Shown: positions 8,522-15,552, numbered from the stretch's first letter. The stretch is DNA of 18,226 nt from an uncultured Pseudomonadota bacterium (GCA_937896265.1 CALBMD010000087.1:1-18226); one strand, 5' to 3'. Made by a program: numbers and translations. Notes: generated from the sequence alone by a model not told the origin.

Positions 8522-8552
8522 AATTTTTACTGCCGAAATAGTAAAAATTCAA
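8522..8552. promoter_or_regulatory. Perfect inverted repeat overlapping a possible minus-strand promoter
   Basis: AATTTTTACT (8522-8531) and AGTAAAAATT (8540-8549) are perfect 10-bp inverted repeats around an 8-base spacer. On the minus strand TTGAAT (8552-8547), 17 bases and TAAAAA (8529-8524) form a plausible though imperfect sigma70 promoter for the small membrane-protein gene, and the palindrome covers it almost exactly. That geometry suggests a repressor operator. The stem is too AT-rich for a convincing terminator. The regulator is unknown. Confidence 0.4.
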
Positions 8553-8562
8553 TGAGATACTG

Positions 8563-8591
8563 TTTACAGTCAGCAGATTGCGGCAAAATAA
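8563..8591 (+). promoter_or_regulatory. Possible promoter of the Vps62-like lipoprotein gene
   Basis: TTTACA (8563-8568) and AAATAA (8586-8591) are 17 bases apart, about 55 bases before the lipoprotein start. The -35 box matches five of six consensus bases, while the -10 box is weak. Confidence 0.3.
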
Positions 8592-8644
8592 AGCATTAAA
8601 ACTTTAGCTCTTTGATCCGATGAAGTTAGCACAGGGGGCTTCTC

Positions 8645-9844
8645 ATGCAGATCTTATGTTTTGTCTTCATTTTTGGAGTGTTTCTGAGCTGTAATGCAGG
8701 AAGTTCAAAAACTGCCGCAAATATTAAAAAAAACTCTAATTCAGGTAGTAGCGGCGGGACTGGGGGCTCTGGGAATGAATATGATTCTTCTAATATTGGC
8801 CAAGGTCCAACAGATAAAAATATCAATTTAGGCACCACATTTAATGTAGTATCTAGGCGCTCTGTACAAGCACCTGAGGGCTATAAAAAACCTTTGTTGG
8901 TAAAACCAACTTCTTATTATCGTGCTATTTATTTTGATCTAGAAAAAAAGAAGTGGTCAGGCCATCTAGGTGAGTTAGAGCAAGTCACAGTGCATCAGCC
9001 TTTGGCGATCCCAGAGCAACCCGATTTTGATCAAGAAGGTTACCCTTTGGACTTTGTTCATCTTGGACATAGAGCCTATGGAGAACAAGCAAGACCTTCT
9101 GACTATACGATCATGATCACACCATCACCTTATTCAGATAGTGCTGATGATGTCTTGAAGTCGCCTAAAGAGTATCAATCAATCTATCAGCGGGTGGGGC
9201 AAACTAAAGAATCGTTTTTAAAAGACTGCGGTCAGCGCCTGGCACATCTTGAGCAGACAATGTTTAGCATCACTTTTGATTGGGGGCCGTTTTTTGTTTG
9301 TGATACTTTCATGGGTGGTTTGGTACCAAATGGTGGTTTTAGAGCTAGCGGCCTTTTGGTTGATTATACGTTTAATCCAGCAACTATGTCTTATAACAGT
9401 GGTTATGATCTTTTATTGCAGCATTCCTCTGTACGTTTTTGGCGGCCTATTCCAGATGATGGCTATGAATGTTTAGGGGATGTCGTTACAAATACTTTGG
9501 CCAAGCCACAGTTTGTTGATGATAATGATACAAGTCCCTTTCGTGACTACCGTGAAGTTACTCGTGCAGCAGTATACTGTGTCAAGAAAGATCTCGTAGT
9601 GCCAGGTGTTCTTAAGCCTGAAAATCTTATTATGCAGGATGGTAAGGTTTTTCTCTATAAGATCGTTGCAGCCAATGACCTAGTTGGCTATTCTTCTGGC
9701 AACTTATTTTATGCTGTAAATAAAATGGTTAATGGCCAGCCAGATATTGCTTCACCTAAAGTTTTTGTCCTTAAACGAGACAAGATTTTTGAAATGGCTC
9801 CTCTAAAGTTTGATGCAAAAACCTACGAACCTAAACCCAAATAA
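8645..9844 (+). CDS. Lipoprotein with a Vps62/VPS13-like repeat
   Basis: This 399-residue predicted lipoprotein has the lipobox FLSC with Cys16 as anchor. A Ser/Gly/Asn-rich tether follows (about 17-53) and then a globular region. Residues 265-280 (FWRPIPDDGYECLGDV) followed by AAVYCVKKDLVVPG at 308-321 match the signature of the Vps62 (DUF946) and VPS13 adaptor-repeat families, roughly [FL]WRP-x-[AP]-x-GY-x-x-LGD, a Pro-rich gap, then a CV-x-[KR]-[DN]-L strand. An earlier stretch, PLDFVHLGHRAYGE at 134-147, may be a diverged copy of the same unit. Bacterial Vps62-related proteins exist but their role is poorly known. The ATG has an AGGGGG ribosome binding site about 7 bases upstream. The fold assignment is by eye; membrane anchoring is well supported and function is unknown. 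Confidence 0.8.
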   Translation: MQILCFVFIFGVFLSCNAGSSKTAANIKKNSNSGSSGGTGGSGNEYDSSNIGQGPTDKNINLGTTFNVVSRRSVQAPEGYKKPLLVKPTSYYRAIYFDLEKKKWSGHLGELEQVTVHQPLAIPEQPDFDQEGYPLDFVHLGHRAYGEQARPSDYTIMITPSPYSDSADDVLKSPKEYQSIYQRVGQTKESFLKDCGQRLAHLEQTMFSITFDWGPFFVCDTFMGGLVPNGGFRASGLLVDYTFNPATMSYNSGYDLLLQHSSVRFWRPIPDDGYECLGDVVTNTLAKPQFVDDNDTSPFRDYREVTRAAVYCVKKDLVVPGVLKPENLIMQDGKVFLYKIVAANDLVGYSSGNLFYAVNKMVNGQPDIASPKVFVLKRDKIFEMAPLKFDAKTYEPKPK

Positions 9845-9958
9845 TCGAATTTATTCAGTGAGCTCTTTCTTTTAATCATTAACCCATAGTTTCTTCTAAC
9901 TTGTCTTTTTTTTTCGAATCTATTCTATTTAAGAAAACAAACTTCCATTGGAGAAGCT

Positions 9959-11257
9959 ATGCGCCAAGTTAAATACTTGGTAGTGCTTTGCGCTATCATC
10001 TTTGTAGGCTGTCGTGAATACTCTCATAAGAATAAGGCAGATAAAATAAGTGGTTCTCCATCTATTAATCAAAAGATTGCTGATCTCACAGTAAAGCAGC
10101 AACTGGCAAAATCTCATTATCATTTTGTTGAATCAGCTAGGATTCAGCTTGAAATCAATTATTTTACTGAAGTAAATGAGCTAAACGACGATGCTATGAG
10201 AGATGAACTGGAAAGAAAGTATGAGCTGCTTCGTAGCATTTTTATTGAAGAGCAAGCAAATTTAAAACATCCTCCAAAACGATTTCAAAAAAAATTTGAT
10301 TATGAACAAAAAGATGTGCCTTTTAGAGGGCCAGATTTTACCAGCGTCTATCATCCAAAAGTACTTGCCGAAGTAAATAGGATTTTTAAGGAATACGGAG
10401 CCTTATATGTTGGAGAAACAGATCCAGAAAAACATGGTGGGTTTAAAGGTTATAAGGCATATAGGCCGTGGGCTGGTTACTGGTATCCTTTTTCTGATAC
10501 GTCGATTTATACGCTTTTAGAAAAATATGAACAGGTTTTAGAAAAGTCAGGTATCAAGGCAGATATCGTCAAAAAAGAAAGAGAAATGTTCGAGGGGTTT
10601 TCAACTGCAAATTGGGAAGGTCGATGTGATGCTTTGGCAATTGCTGGTATTTTAACTAAAGAGCCGATAGAGCCGCTCACGATTAACGGTATCACTTTTG
10701 GTATCGAAGAACAAAAAGGGCTAAAAGTTTATGCTTATATGAACTATCCAGTAGCTAAATACGGTATTTCATATGAGGGCAATGCTGCTACTGATGGTAC
10801 TTTCCAGGATGTTAAACCAGAAGCTTTCCACAAGATGGCAACCATCTATTTAAAAGCAAATAGACCTTTTGTCGTAGATACTGTAGCTGGTGTGCAAAAA
10901 TGGAATAGATCTCTCTTCTCTTTACGCGTAAAAATAACTAAAGATCCAATTGTTAAAAATGCATTTTTAGTCAGGGCTTATCCTACTTTTGTTAAAGAGA
11001 GGAGAGAAAAAAGGGAAGATGTCACGAATACTGATGATTATATGGGATTAATATATGATTACAGGCTATATTATGATCCAAATACAAAAAATGCAGACGG
11101 GCATTATAAAGTGATAGCTGGTCAATGGTTGGGTGATTCTTTTGAATCGCATCCAGATTCTTTCCTGGTTCCTTATTCAAATAAACAACCTTCTTCAACA
11201 AATCAAATATTCAATAATCATATGGATTTTTTCAAAACAAAATTTTTGCAATATTAA
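9959..11257 (+). CDS. Lipoprotein resembling elicitor-type transglutaminases
   Basis: This 432-residue predicted lipoprotein (lipobox FVGC, Cys18) has a charged linker and a C-terminal domain from about 120. Several blocks match my recollection of the GP42/elicitor transglutaminase family of Phytophthora and some bacteria: WAGYWYPFSD (171-180), NWEGRCDALAIAGIL (218-232) with candidate catalytic Cys223, PLTINGITFGIEEQKGL (239-255), AFHKMATIYL with candidate His291, and FVVDTVAGVQKWN with candidate Asp307. Such enzymes cross-link glutamine and lysine side chains. The Cys neighbourhood is CDALA rather than the usual CHGWA, so activity is not assured and a papain-fold protein of other function is possible. 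The ATG is preceded by TGGAGAAG. A TTGTCT...TCTATT pair about 30-50 bases upstream could be a weak promoter. Confidence 0.75.
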   Translation: MRQVKYLVVLCAIIFVGCREYSHKNKADKISGSPSINQKIADLTVKQQLAKSHYHFVESARIQLEINYFTEVNELNDDAMRDELERKYELLRSIFIEEQANLKHPPKRFQKKFDYEQKDVPFRGPDFTSVYHPKVLAEVNRIFKEYGALYVGETDPEKHGGFKGYKAYRPWAGYWYPFSDTSIYTLLEKYEQVLEKSGIKADIVKKEREMFEGFSTANWEGRCDALAIAGILTKEPIEPLTINGITFGIEEQKGLKVYAYMNYPVAKYGISYEGNAATDGTFQDVKPEAFHKMATIYLKANRPFVVDTVAGVQKWNRSLFSLRVKITKDPIVKNAFLVRAYPTFVKERREKREDVTNTDDYMGLIYDYRLYYDPNTKNADGHYKVIAGQWLGDSFESHPDSFLVPYSNKQPSSTNQIFNNHMDFFKTKFLQY

Positions 11258-11330
11258 GAGTTGCAATCTGTTTCAGAAGAGAATTAGAGTGATCTCAGAA
11301 AGCAACATTACAAAAGTTTGGAGGAAATTT

Positions 11331-11867
11331 ATGAACCTTAGAAAAGGAATGATAGCTGTTGCTATCGCCGCAGCGCCTGTTAGTACAAGCTTTGCGGAAA
11401 CAAAAACACTGCAAGATTTTAAGATAAGCTGTGAAACAATGAAACAACGAGGTCAGGTGCAAGATCTTAACTTAGAGTTAAAATGCAGTGCAAAATTTAC
11501 AGAGTGGAAGGCTGTTCCTTCGCAAGCTAGCCTTGATACAGGCTATATCTTGATGGCTACAGCTTCTGGAAAAGATGGGAGATGGGGAACAGCGCCTATG
11601 TCATTTAACATGACTTCAGCTGCTCAAAGCGGTGTGTGTCATGATTTGATCAAAAATGTTGTGTCATCTCCTAAATTAGTTGTTAAAATTTCTAGCTGCG
11701 ATGATTTAACAGCTGAAAAAATTCAATCATTGTGTGAAGCCAAGGCTAGTCAATACTGTAAAGATAATAAGGAATCTAGTTCTGAGTCTTCGACATCAAA
11801 GGGACCAGATACTCTTTGTATGGTTCAAGAAGTTGGTCGTTCTAGCACCTGTGATGCGTATCTATAA
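11331..11867 (+). CDS. Secreted cysteine-rich protein, paralogue of the next gene
   Basis: This exported protein has 178 residues. The start at 11331 is set by GGAGG six bases upstream and by the Sec signal peptide it produces (MNLRKGMIAVAIAAAPVSTSFA, cut before ETK); the frame is open further upstream but that part overlaps the preceding gene. The mature protein has eight cysteines at 34, 52, 103, 123, 135, 143, 163 and 174, an even number that suggests disulfides in the periplasm or outside. Cysteine spacing (18, 51, 20, 12, 8, 20) nearly matches that of the following gene product (20, 51, 19, 13, 11, 20). Both share C-x-A-K-x2-x-W-[KR] after the second cysteine. A Ser-rich linker lies near 147-157. 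I recognise no known family. The next gene begins 44 bases after its stop, probably in the same transcript. Confidence 0.85.
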   Translation: MNLRKGMIAVAIAAAPVSTSFAETKTLQDFKISCETMKQRGQVQDLNLELKCSAKFTEWKAVPSQASLDTGYILMATASGKDGRWGTAPMSFNMTSAAQSGVCHDLIKNVVSSPKLVVKISSCDDLTAEKIQSLCEAKASQYCKDNKESSSESSTSKGPDTLCMVQEVGRSSTCDAYL

Positions 11868-11911
11868 ATAGAGATAGAGAGCAAACAATCACTTTTTTAA
11901 TAGGAATTAAT

Positions 11912-13042
11912 ATGAAGATAAAAATTTTAGCTGTGTTAGCGGCTTCTCAAATCACCGCTTTTTCTTTTGCTAATGAGCAACAGAATCTTTCTTTTGATCA
12001 ACTAAAGCAAAAATGTAATGAAACTCTTAGTGATGGTAAACGTCAGGCTTTGGAATTTAAAACGGACCTTAGCTGTAAAGCAAAAAAAACTTTTTGGCGT
12101 AAAGCTGGGGAGCGCGTTCAAAGTTTTGATAACTTAACCGTTATAGATGCAATGCTTAGCCTCAAAGGTGGTGAAGTCACCGCTATGTATGAGGGATCAA
12201 TATCAAATGAGGCGTTTAAACAATCTTGCCAAGTGATGGAAAAATGGTCTGTTTCAGTGAATGTCAATCGCCAAGCTCTAAGCTGTTCAGATTTGGCAAA
12301 ATACACCTCTGAAAAGGAAATTTGTGCACCAGTACTTGCCACAAAGTTGGAAGCTTGCAACCCTTCCATGGAAAAAGTTAAAAACGGCGGAGGTGGTATC
12401 CATAACAGTGATCTATGCCGATTTGAGCAAGAAAAAAACGAACAAGGTAATCCTATCGTTAAAGGATGCGAGGGTGTAGAAATTGCAAAAAATGCACCAC
12501 CAGTAGATAGCTCTTCTGATTCTTCAAGTGATAATTGCCCGGCTGATAAACAGCTTTTAGCTGAAAATTTTAAAGAAGTTGATGCTATGGATGTTAAATT
12601 AGTTATCTTTGATCGCGGTGGACCAAGCTGGAAACATCCTTTTAGATATCATCACAAATACAAATTGATATTAGTTGGTAAAGTACCTGCTGGTTCTTTG
12701 CTTGATCAAATGGGTATAAAAGAAGGTGATAAAATCCGCCGCTTTAATGGCAAAGGAATTAACCATCGTTTTAGCTCTGCTGATGAGTTCAAAAAATTAA
12801 TTAAGAAGAAGTTGATGAAAGACCGCAAGTTTTCTTTCCGAGTAGAGCGTGGAACAGAGGAAGTAGCAACACCGGAAGTAACCTTAGCGTGTGCTTGCCA
12901 GCCTGCTAACGCCTTGGATCAAGTGCCTTCTGATAAAAAAGCGCCAACTCCGGTAGAGCCAGTTTCGGTAGAACCAGCTCCAGCTCCGGTAGAGCCAGCT
13001 CCGGTAGAGCCAGCTCCGATAGAGCCAGCTCCCAAAAGCTAA
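11912..13042 (+). CDS. Secreted cysteine-rich protein with PDZ domain and Pro-rich tail
   Basis: This 376-residue exported protein begins with a signal peptide ending SFA before NEQ. Residues 30-190 form a cysteine-rich domain (Cys 35, 55, 106, 125, 138, 149, 169, 186) paralogous to the preceding protein. After a Ser/Asp linker (199-207) comes a PDZ-like domain at about 218-325: LILVGKVPAGSLLDQMGIKEGD is followed by KIRRFNGKGI, then a helix DEFKKLIKKK and a final strand FSFRVERG. This is the pattern of HtrA-type ligand-binding PDZ domains; no protease domain is present. The tail from about 344 is built of repeated Pro-Val-Glu-Pro-Ala units, likely an extended spacer. An AGGAA ribosome binding site precedes the ATG. 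The layout suggests an adaptor that binds protein C-termini outside the cytoplasm, which is inference only. Confidence 0.87.
   Translation: MKIKILAVLAASQITAFSFANEQQNLSFDQLKQKCNETLSDGKRQALEFKTDLSCKAKKTFWRKAGERVQSFDNLTVIDAMLSLKGGEVTAMYEGSISNEAFKQSCQVMEKWSVSVNVNRQALSCSDLAKYTSEKEICAPVLATKLEACNPSMEKVKNGGGGIHNSDLCRFEQEKNEQGNPIVKGCEGVEIAKNAPPVDSSSDSSSDNCPADKQLLAENFKEVDAMDVKLVIFDRGGPSWKHPFRYHHKYKLILVGKVPAGSLLDQMGIKEGDKIRRFNGKGINHRFSSADEFKKLIKKKLMKDRKFSFRVERGTEEVATPEVTLACACQPANALDQVPSDKKAPTPVEPVSVEPAPAPVEPAPVEPAPIEPAPKS
12946..13032 (+). repeat. Tandem 15-bp coding repeats (PVEPA units)
   Basis: Imperfect tandem copies of CCGGTAGAGCCAGCT encode the Pro-Val-Glu-Pro-Ala tail of the PDZ protein. Two adjacent copies are identical at DNA level (about 12984-13013), and flanking copies differ by substitutions (GTTTCGGTAGAACCA, CCGATAGAGCCAGCT). 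Recent slippage is likely, so copy number may vary between strains. Confidence 0.85.
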
Positions 13043-13056
13043 GGGCCCTAAAAACT

Positions 13057-13088
13057 GAGTAAGCAGGTAGGTAAAAGCTTGCTTGCTC
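13057..13088 (+). terminator. Possible 3' hairpin after the PDZ protein gene
   Basis: GAGTAAGCA (13057-13065) pairs with TGCTTGCTC (13080-13088) through one G-U pair, with a 14-base loop, 14 bases past the stop. Only a mixed pyrimidine stretch follows instead of a T-run. It may therefore stabilise the mRNA end or be a weak terminator. Confidence 0.35.
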
Positions 13089-13152
13089 TATCCTCTCCTC
13101 CTGACACAATTGGCAAATATTTTGTTATTCTTTCATTATCTCACCACAAAAT

Positions 13153-13181
13153 TTCTCTGTTATCCAAAATCAAGGTATAAT
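13153..13181 (+). promoter_or_regulatory. Promoter of the lytic transglycosylase gene
   Basis: A perfect TATAAT (13176-13181) lies 29 bases before the TTG start of the transglycosylase gene, with a poor -35 candidate TTCTCT (13153-13158) at 17 bases. A second pair, TTGGCA (13110-13115) and CATTAT (13134-13139) at 18 bases, could give a longer transcript. Both are by eye. Confidence 0.45.
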
Positions 13182-13210
13182 GAGGGGAAGTAATCACAAG
13201 GAAAAAATAT

Positions 13211-14374
13211 TTGATCAAAAAAGCTCTTTTGCTATGGATTGCTCTTGCTTTTGTTGGGTGTATTGGTCACACAAAAGATCAAAGCAGTCAAGAAGAAGAT
13301 CTTCTGTTTAGCAAAAAAGAGCTAGTAAATGAATCTCTACCACCACAAAATATATCTTTAAATCCAGAGCCATTTTTAAGCCAAGAAGCTGATCAGATGG
13401 CAGATCTTAAACTTATCGCCGAAAGAGAATCTGTCCAAAATTGGATTCGCTATTTTACTCGCCAGGATAAAGAACGATTTACCCGGTTTCTTAATCGAGG
13501 GCAAATATATCGAGCAAGTATAGAGAAGATACTTGAGGTTAATGGTTTACCTGCCAATTTATTTTATGTTGCATTGATTGAAAGTGGATTTCGTCTTACA
13601 GCATCTTCTCATGCTGGAGCTGTAGGGCCTTGGCAGTTTATTCGAGGGACTGGTAGACGTTTTGGTTTAAAAATTAATCGGTATGTTGATGAGCGCAGTG
13701 ACCCAATTCGTTCTACAGAAGCGGCAGCTCGTTATCTTGGAGCTTTGCATAAAGTATTTAATTCTTGGTTCTTAAGTCTTGCCGCTTATAATTCTGGAGA
13801 ATCTCGTGTTATGAACGCGATTTTAAATTATGGGACAAGAGATTTTTGGGAATTATGTCGACTTAAAGCTCTACCGCCAGAAACAAGAGAGTACGTACCT
13901 AAATTTTTGGCTGCTATGATTATTAGCTCTAATCCTAAGTTTTACAATATTAATCTTAATAAAAGCGAGGAATTAGATCTTGTTTCCATTGAAGTTCCCT
14001 CGCCAATAAGTCTTAGTGAGGTTGCAAAAGTAAGTAAGATTGATTTAAAAGTGCTGCGCTCCTTGAATCCACATCTTCTACGTAGCATGACAAGTCCTTT
14101 CCAAAACCGAGCTCCTATTTGGTTTCCTCGCAATATATCCTTAGATAAAGAGGAGTTATTAGCTTTGAAACCTAATCGACAGCTTGCCAAACAGCTCCAA
14201 GTAGGATCTGAAGCGCAGAGATTTTATCATATTAAAAGAGGAGACACTCTTTACAGTGTAGCTAGAAGATTTTCTACTGCAGCAAAAATCTTACGAAAGA
14301 TTAACTCTCTTAAAAATAATCGCATTTATGTTGGCCAAAAGCTAAAAATCCCTGAAATCCGTAGTGCTGGCTAG
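13211..14374 (+). CDS. mltD: Membrane-bound lytic murein transglycosylase, MltD-like
   Basis: This 387-residue lipoprotein (lipobox FVGC, Cys17) cleaves the glycan strands of peptidoglycan non-hydrolytically. The SLT catalytic domain spans about 110-215. Catalytic Glu124 sits in ALIESGF, followed by HAGAVGPWQFIRGTGRRFGL (134-153), the DPIRSTEAAARYL block and AAYNSGESRV (191-200), all family 1D signatures. A region at about 258-308 (SEVAKVSKIDLKVLRSLNP) recalls the linker or degenerate LysM unit of MltD. A clear LysM peptidoglycan-binding module follows at about 338-381 (YHIKRGDTLYSVARRF to VGQKLKIP). E. coli MltD is longer and ends in two LysM modules. The start is TTG, supported by AAGGAA eight bases upstream and by the signal peptide beginning immediately; no in-frame ATG gives a signal peptide. 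Confidence 0.93.
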   Translation: MIKKALLLWIALAFVGCIGHTKDQSSQEEDLLFSKKELVNESLPPQNISLNPEPFLSQEADQMADLKLIAERESVQNWIRYFTRQDKERFTRFLNRGQIYRASIEKILEVNGLPANLFYVALIESGFRLTASSHAGAVGPWQFIRGTGRRFGLKINRYVDERSDPIRSTEAAARYLGALHKVFNSWFLSLAAYNSGESRVMNAILNYGTRDFWELCRLKALPPETREYVPKFLAAMIISSNPKFYNINLNKSEELDLVSIEVPSPISLSEVAKVSKIDLKVLRSLNPHLLRSMTSPFQNRAPIWFPRNISLDKEELLALKPNRQLAKQLQVGSEAQRFYHIKRGDTLYSVARRFSTAAKILRKINSLKNNRIYVGQKLKIPEIRSAG

Positions 14375-14480
14375 GATTTTATTTCTCTTCCTCTTTTAGT
14401 CTGAAGATATCAAGACTCTCTTAAGTTCACACTTTTTCTTCCGAAAAACAGAAAAGGCTTGAATAACTAGGGAGAATATT

Positions 14481-15203
14481 ATGGCCAGAACCTTTCTTAA
14501 TGCGATAGTTGGAATTTCTTTGCTTAACCCATTCATAGTAAATGGCGCTAATTATCAAGAATGTAGTGTTGAGTCTGTGAATTTCAATGCTGATGGCTCT
14601 TATTCAGCCGCTTTAGCTTGTATAGCTGGTGCTAGTTTTGCTTGGCGGGTCAATAAAATTAAGCCAATAGCATATGAATGTGCGGATGATGAGGTAAAAG
14701 CAACACAAGTAGAAGAGAAGAGGCGAGAGATGCAATCTCTTGCAGGAATGTGTCTTCCGCATTTAAATATTGAAGCAGTGCAGGTAAAAAATGTTGAAGC
14801 GCAGCTGAGTTTTTTTTATATGGCCCTTAAGGATGCGGTTGTATTGAAGTCTATTAGTGTGGCTGATGATGGCAAGCTAACAGCAGCCGAATTGGCAAGA
14901 GGTTTTCGTCCGCGTGAAAGAGCTGATGAGATGATTGAGTTGGGAGGTTTAATTAATTCTTCCCCAGAAGTTGCAGCAAGCAGACCTGAAATGGGATCCT
15001 TAGGTGATGGAATGAAGATGAAAATTGCTATGGATGAAAAAACAAAAAAATATGTAAATGCTCCTCCCCCCTGCTCAGTCCTTTTAAAGGACTTAGAATA
15101 TAATTTGGCTCTTTTTGCATCTGAGAAAAAAAGTTGTGATGAAAAGGGCAGTGTTGATGCATCTGGAGTTCGAAAGTCTATGGATCCTCAAAAAGCAGAG
15201 TAG
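14481..15203 (+). CDS. Secreted cysteine-containing protein, possible distant third family member
   Basis: This 240-residue protein has a Sec signal peptide (cut after VNGA, about residue 23) and an AGGGAGA ribosome binding site before ATG. The mature protein has six cysteines (28, 47, 67, 91, 198, 219). The first pair is 19 apart and the second opens C-x-A-x5-A-W-R. That echoes the C-x-A-...-W-[KR] motif of the two cysteine-rich proteins at 11.3-13.0 kb, so distant relationship is possible; later cysteine spacing differs. Residues 126-139 (SVADDGKLTAAELA) resemble an EF-hand loop, with Gly, Leu and Glu at the right places, but lack acidic residues at loop positions 1 and 3, so calcium binding is doubtful. 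I recognise no family. A small lipoprotein gene follows after 39 bases, probably co-transcribed. Confidence 0.8.
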   Translation: MARTFLNAIVGISLLNPFIVNGANYQECSVESVNFNADGSYSAALACIAGASFAWRVNKIKPIAYECADDEVKATQVEEKRREMQSLAGMCLPHLNIEAVQVKNVEAQLSFFYMALKDAVVLKSISVADDGKLTAAELARGFRPRERADEMIELGGLINSSPEVAASRPEMGSLGDGMKMKIAMDEKTKKYVNAPPPCSVLLKDLEYNLALFASEKKSCDEKGSVDASGVRKSMDPQKAE

Positions 15204-15242
15204 CTTATTTCTATAGACGCCAAGCAGTTAACGGAGGAAACC

Positions 15243-15452
15243 ATGATGAAAACCCTATTAATTCTAACCTTGCTGTTAAATGCAGCCTGTTGGAAGAAGA
15301 ATAACCTGTCAGCTAATAGAGCGAGAGAGGATTTAATTGGTAATAGTGCAGATGAAAACGCTCTGTCTAATTTAAGTGCAAGAGCGCAAATCTCTCTTGA
15401 TAAGCGGCAGCAAGCGCTGACTATAGCAGTCCCAGCTTTTATTTTAGAGTAA
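15243..15452 (+). CDS. Small lipoprotein, 69 residues
   Basis: A strong GGAGG ribosome binding site precedes two adjacent ATG codons (15243 and 15246). The protein begins MMKTLLILTLLLNAACWKK, a compact lipoprotein signal with lipobox NAAC and Cys16 as the lipidated residue. The remaining 53 residues are polar and probably helical in part (ANRAREDLIGNSADENALSN), ending in a hydrophobic AVPAFILE. It has no recognised domain. The signal sequence, ribosome binding site and position 39 bases after a secreted-protein gene support it as a real gene. It could be a small envelope factor or the intact remnant of something longer; nothing in the sequence decides this. Confidence 0.72.
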   Translation: MMKTLLILTLLLNAACWKKNNLSANRAREDLIGNSADENALSNLSARAQISLDKRQQALTIAVPAFILE

Positions 15453-15458
15453 GTATTA

Positions 15459-15469
15459 GCTGTTTAAGC
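15459..15469 (+). repeat. Left 11-bp direct repeat GCTGTTTAAGC
   Basis: This is identical to 15553-15563 and lies seven bases after the small lipoprotein stop. The unit is itself a small interrupted palindrome (GCT-GTTTA-AGC). It is either a target-site duplication or part of a recombination or protein-binding site. Confidence 0.6.
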
Positions 15470-15552
15470 AGGGCTACCGCATCTAAACTCTAGCAACAGC
15501 AAGATGAGGATTTGGGAGAAAACCGCGCAGAAATTAAGATGCGGTAGCCCCG
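15470..15552. mobile_element. 83-bp element with 14-bp terminal inverted repeats and flanking 11-bp direct repeats
   Basis: GGGCTACCGCATCT (15471-15484) and AGATGCGGTAGCCC (15537-15550) are perfect inverted repeats around a 52-base interior. Just outside, GCTGTTTAAGC occurs at 15459-15469 and again at 15553-15563 in direct orientation. Terminal inverted repeats inside direct repeats are what a miniature transposable element with target-site duplication looks like. The same sequence could fold as RNA into a 14-bp stem with a large loop, so a structured RNA is the main alternative. There is no T-run for a terminator and no coding capacity. Confidence 0.45.

Noticed and set aside
11133..11330. 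N-terminal extension of the first cysteine-rich protein
   Set aside because: It overlaps the 3' end of the preceding lipoprotein gene and has no signal peptide. The start at 11331 has GGAGG and yields a clear signal sequence.
14870..14910. Functional EF-hand in the third secreted protein
   Set aside because: Loop positions 1 and 3 are Ser and Ala in place of acidic residues, so calcium coordination is unlikely.
15471..15550. Rho-independent terminator
   Set aside because: The stem is strong, but the loop is 52 bases and no T-run follows on either strand.
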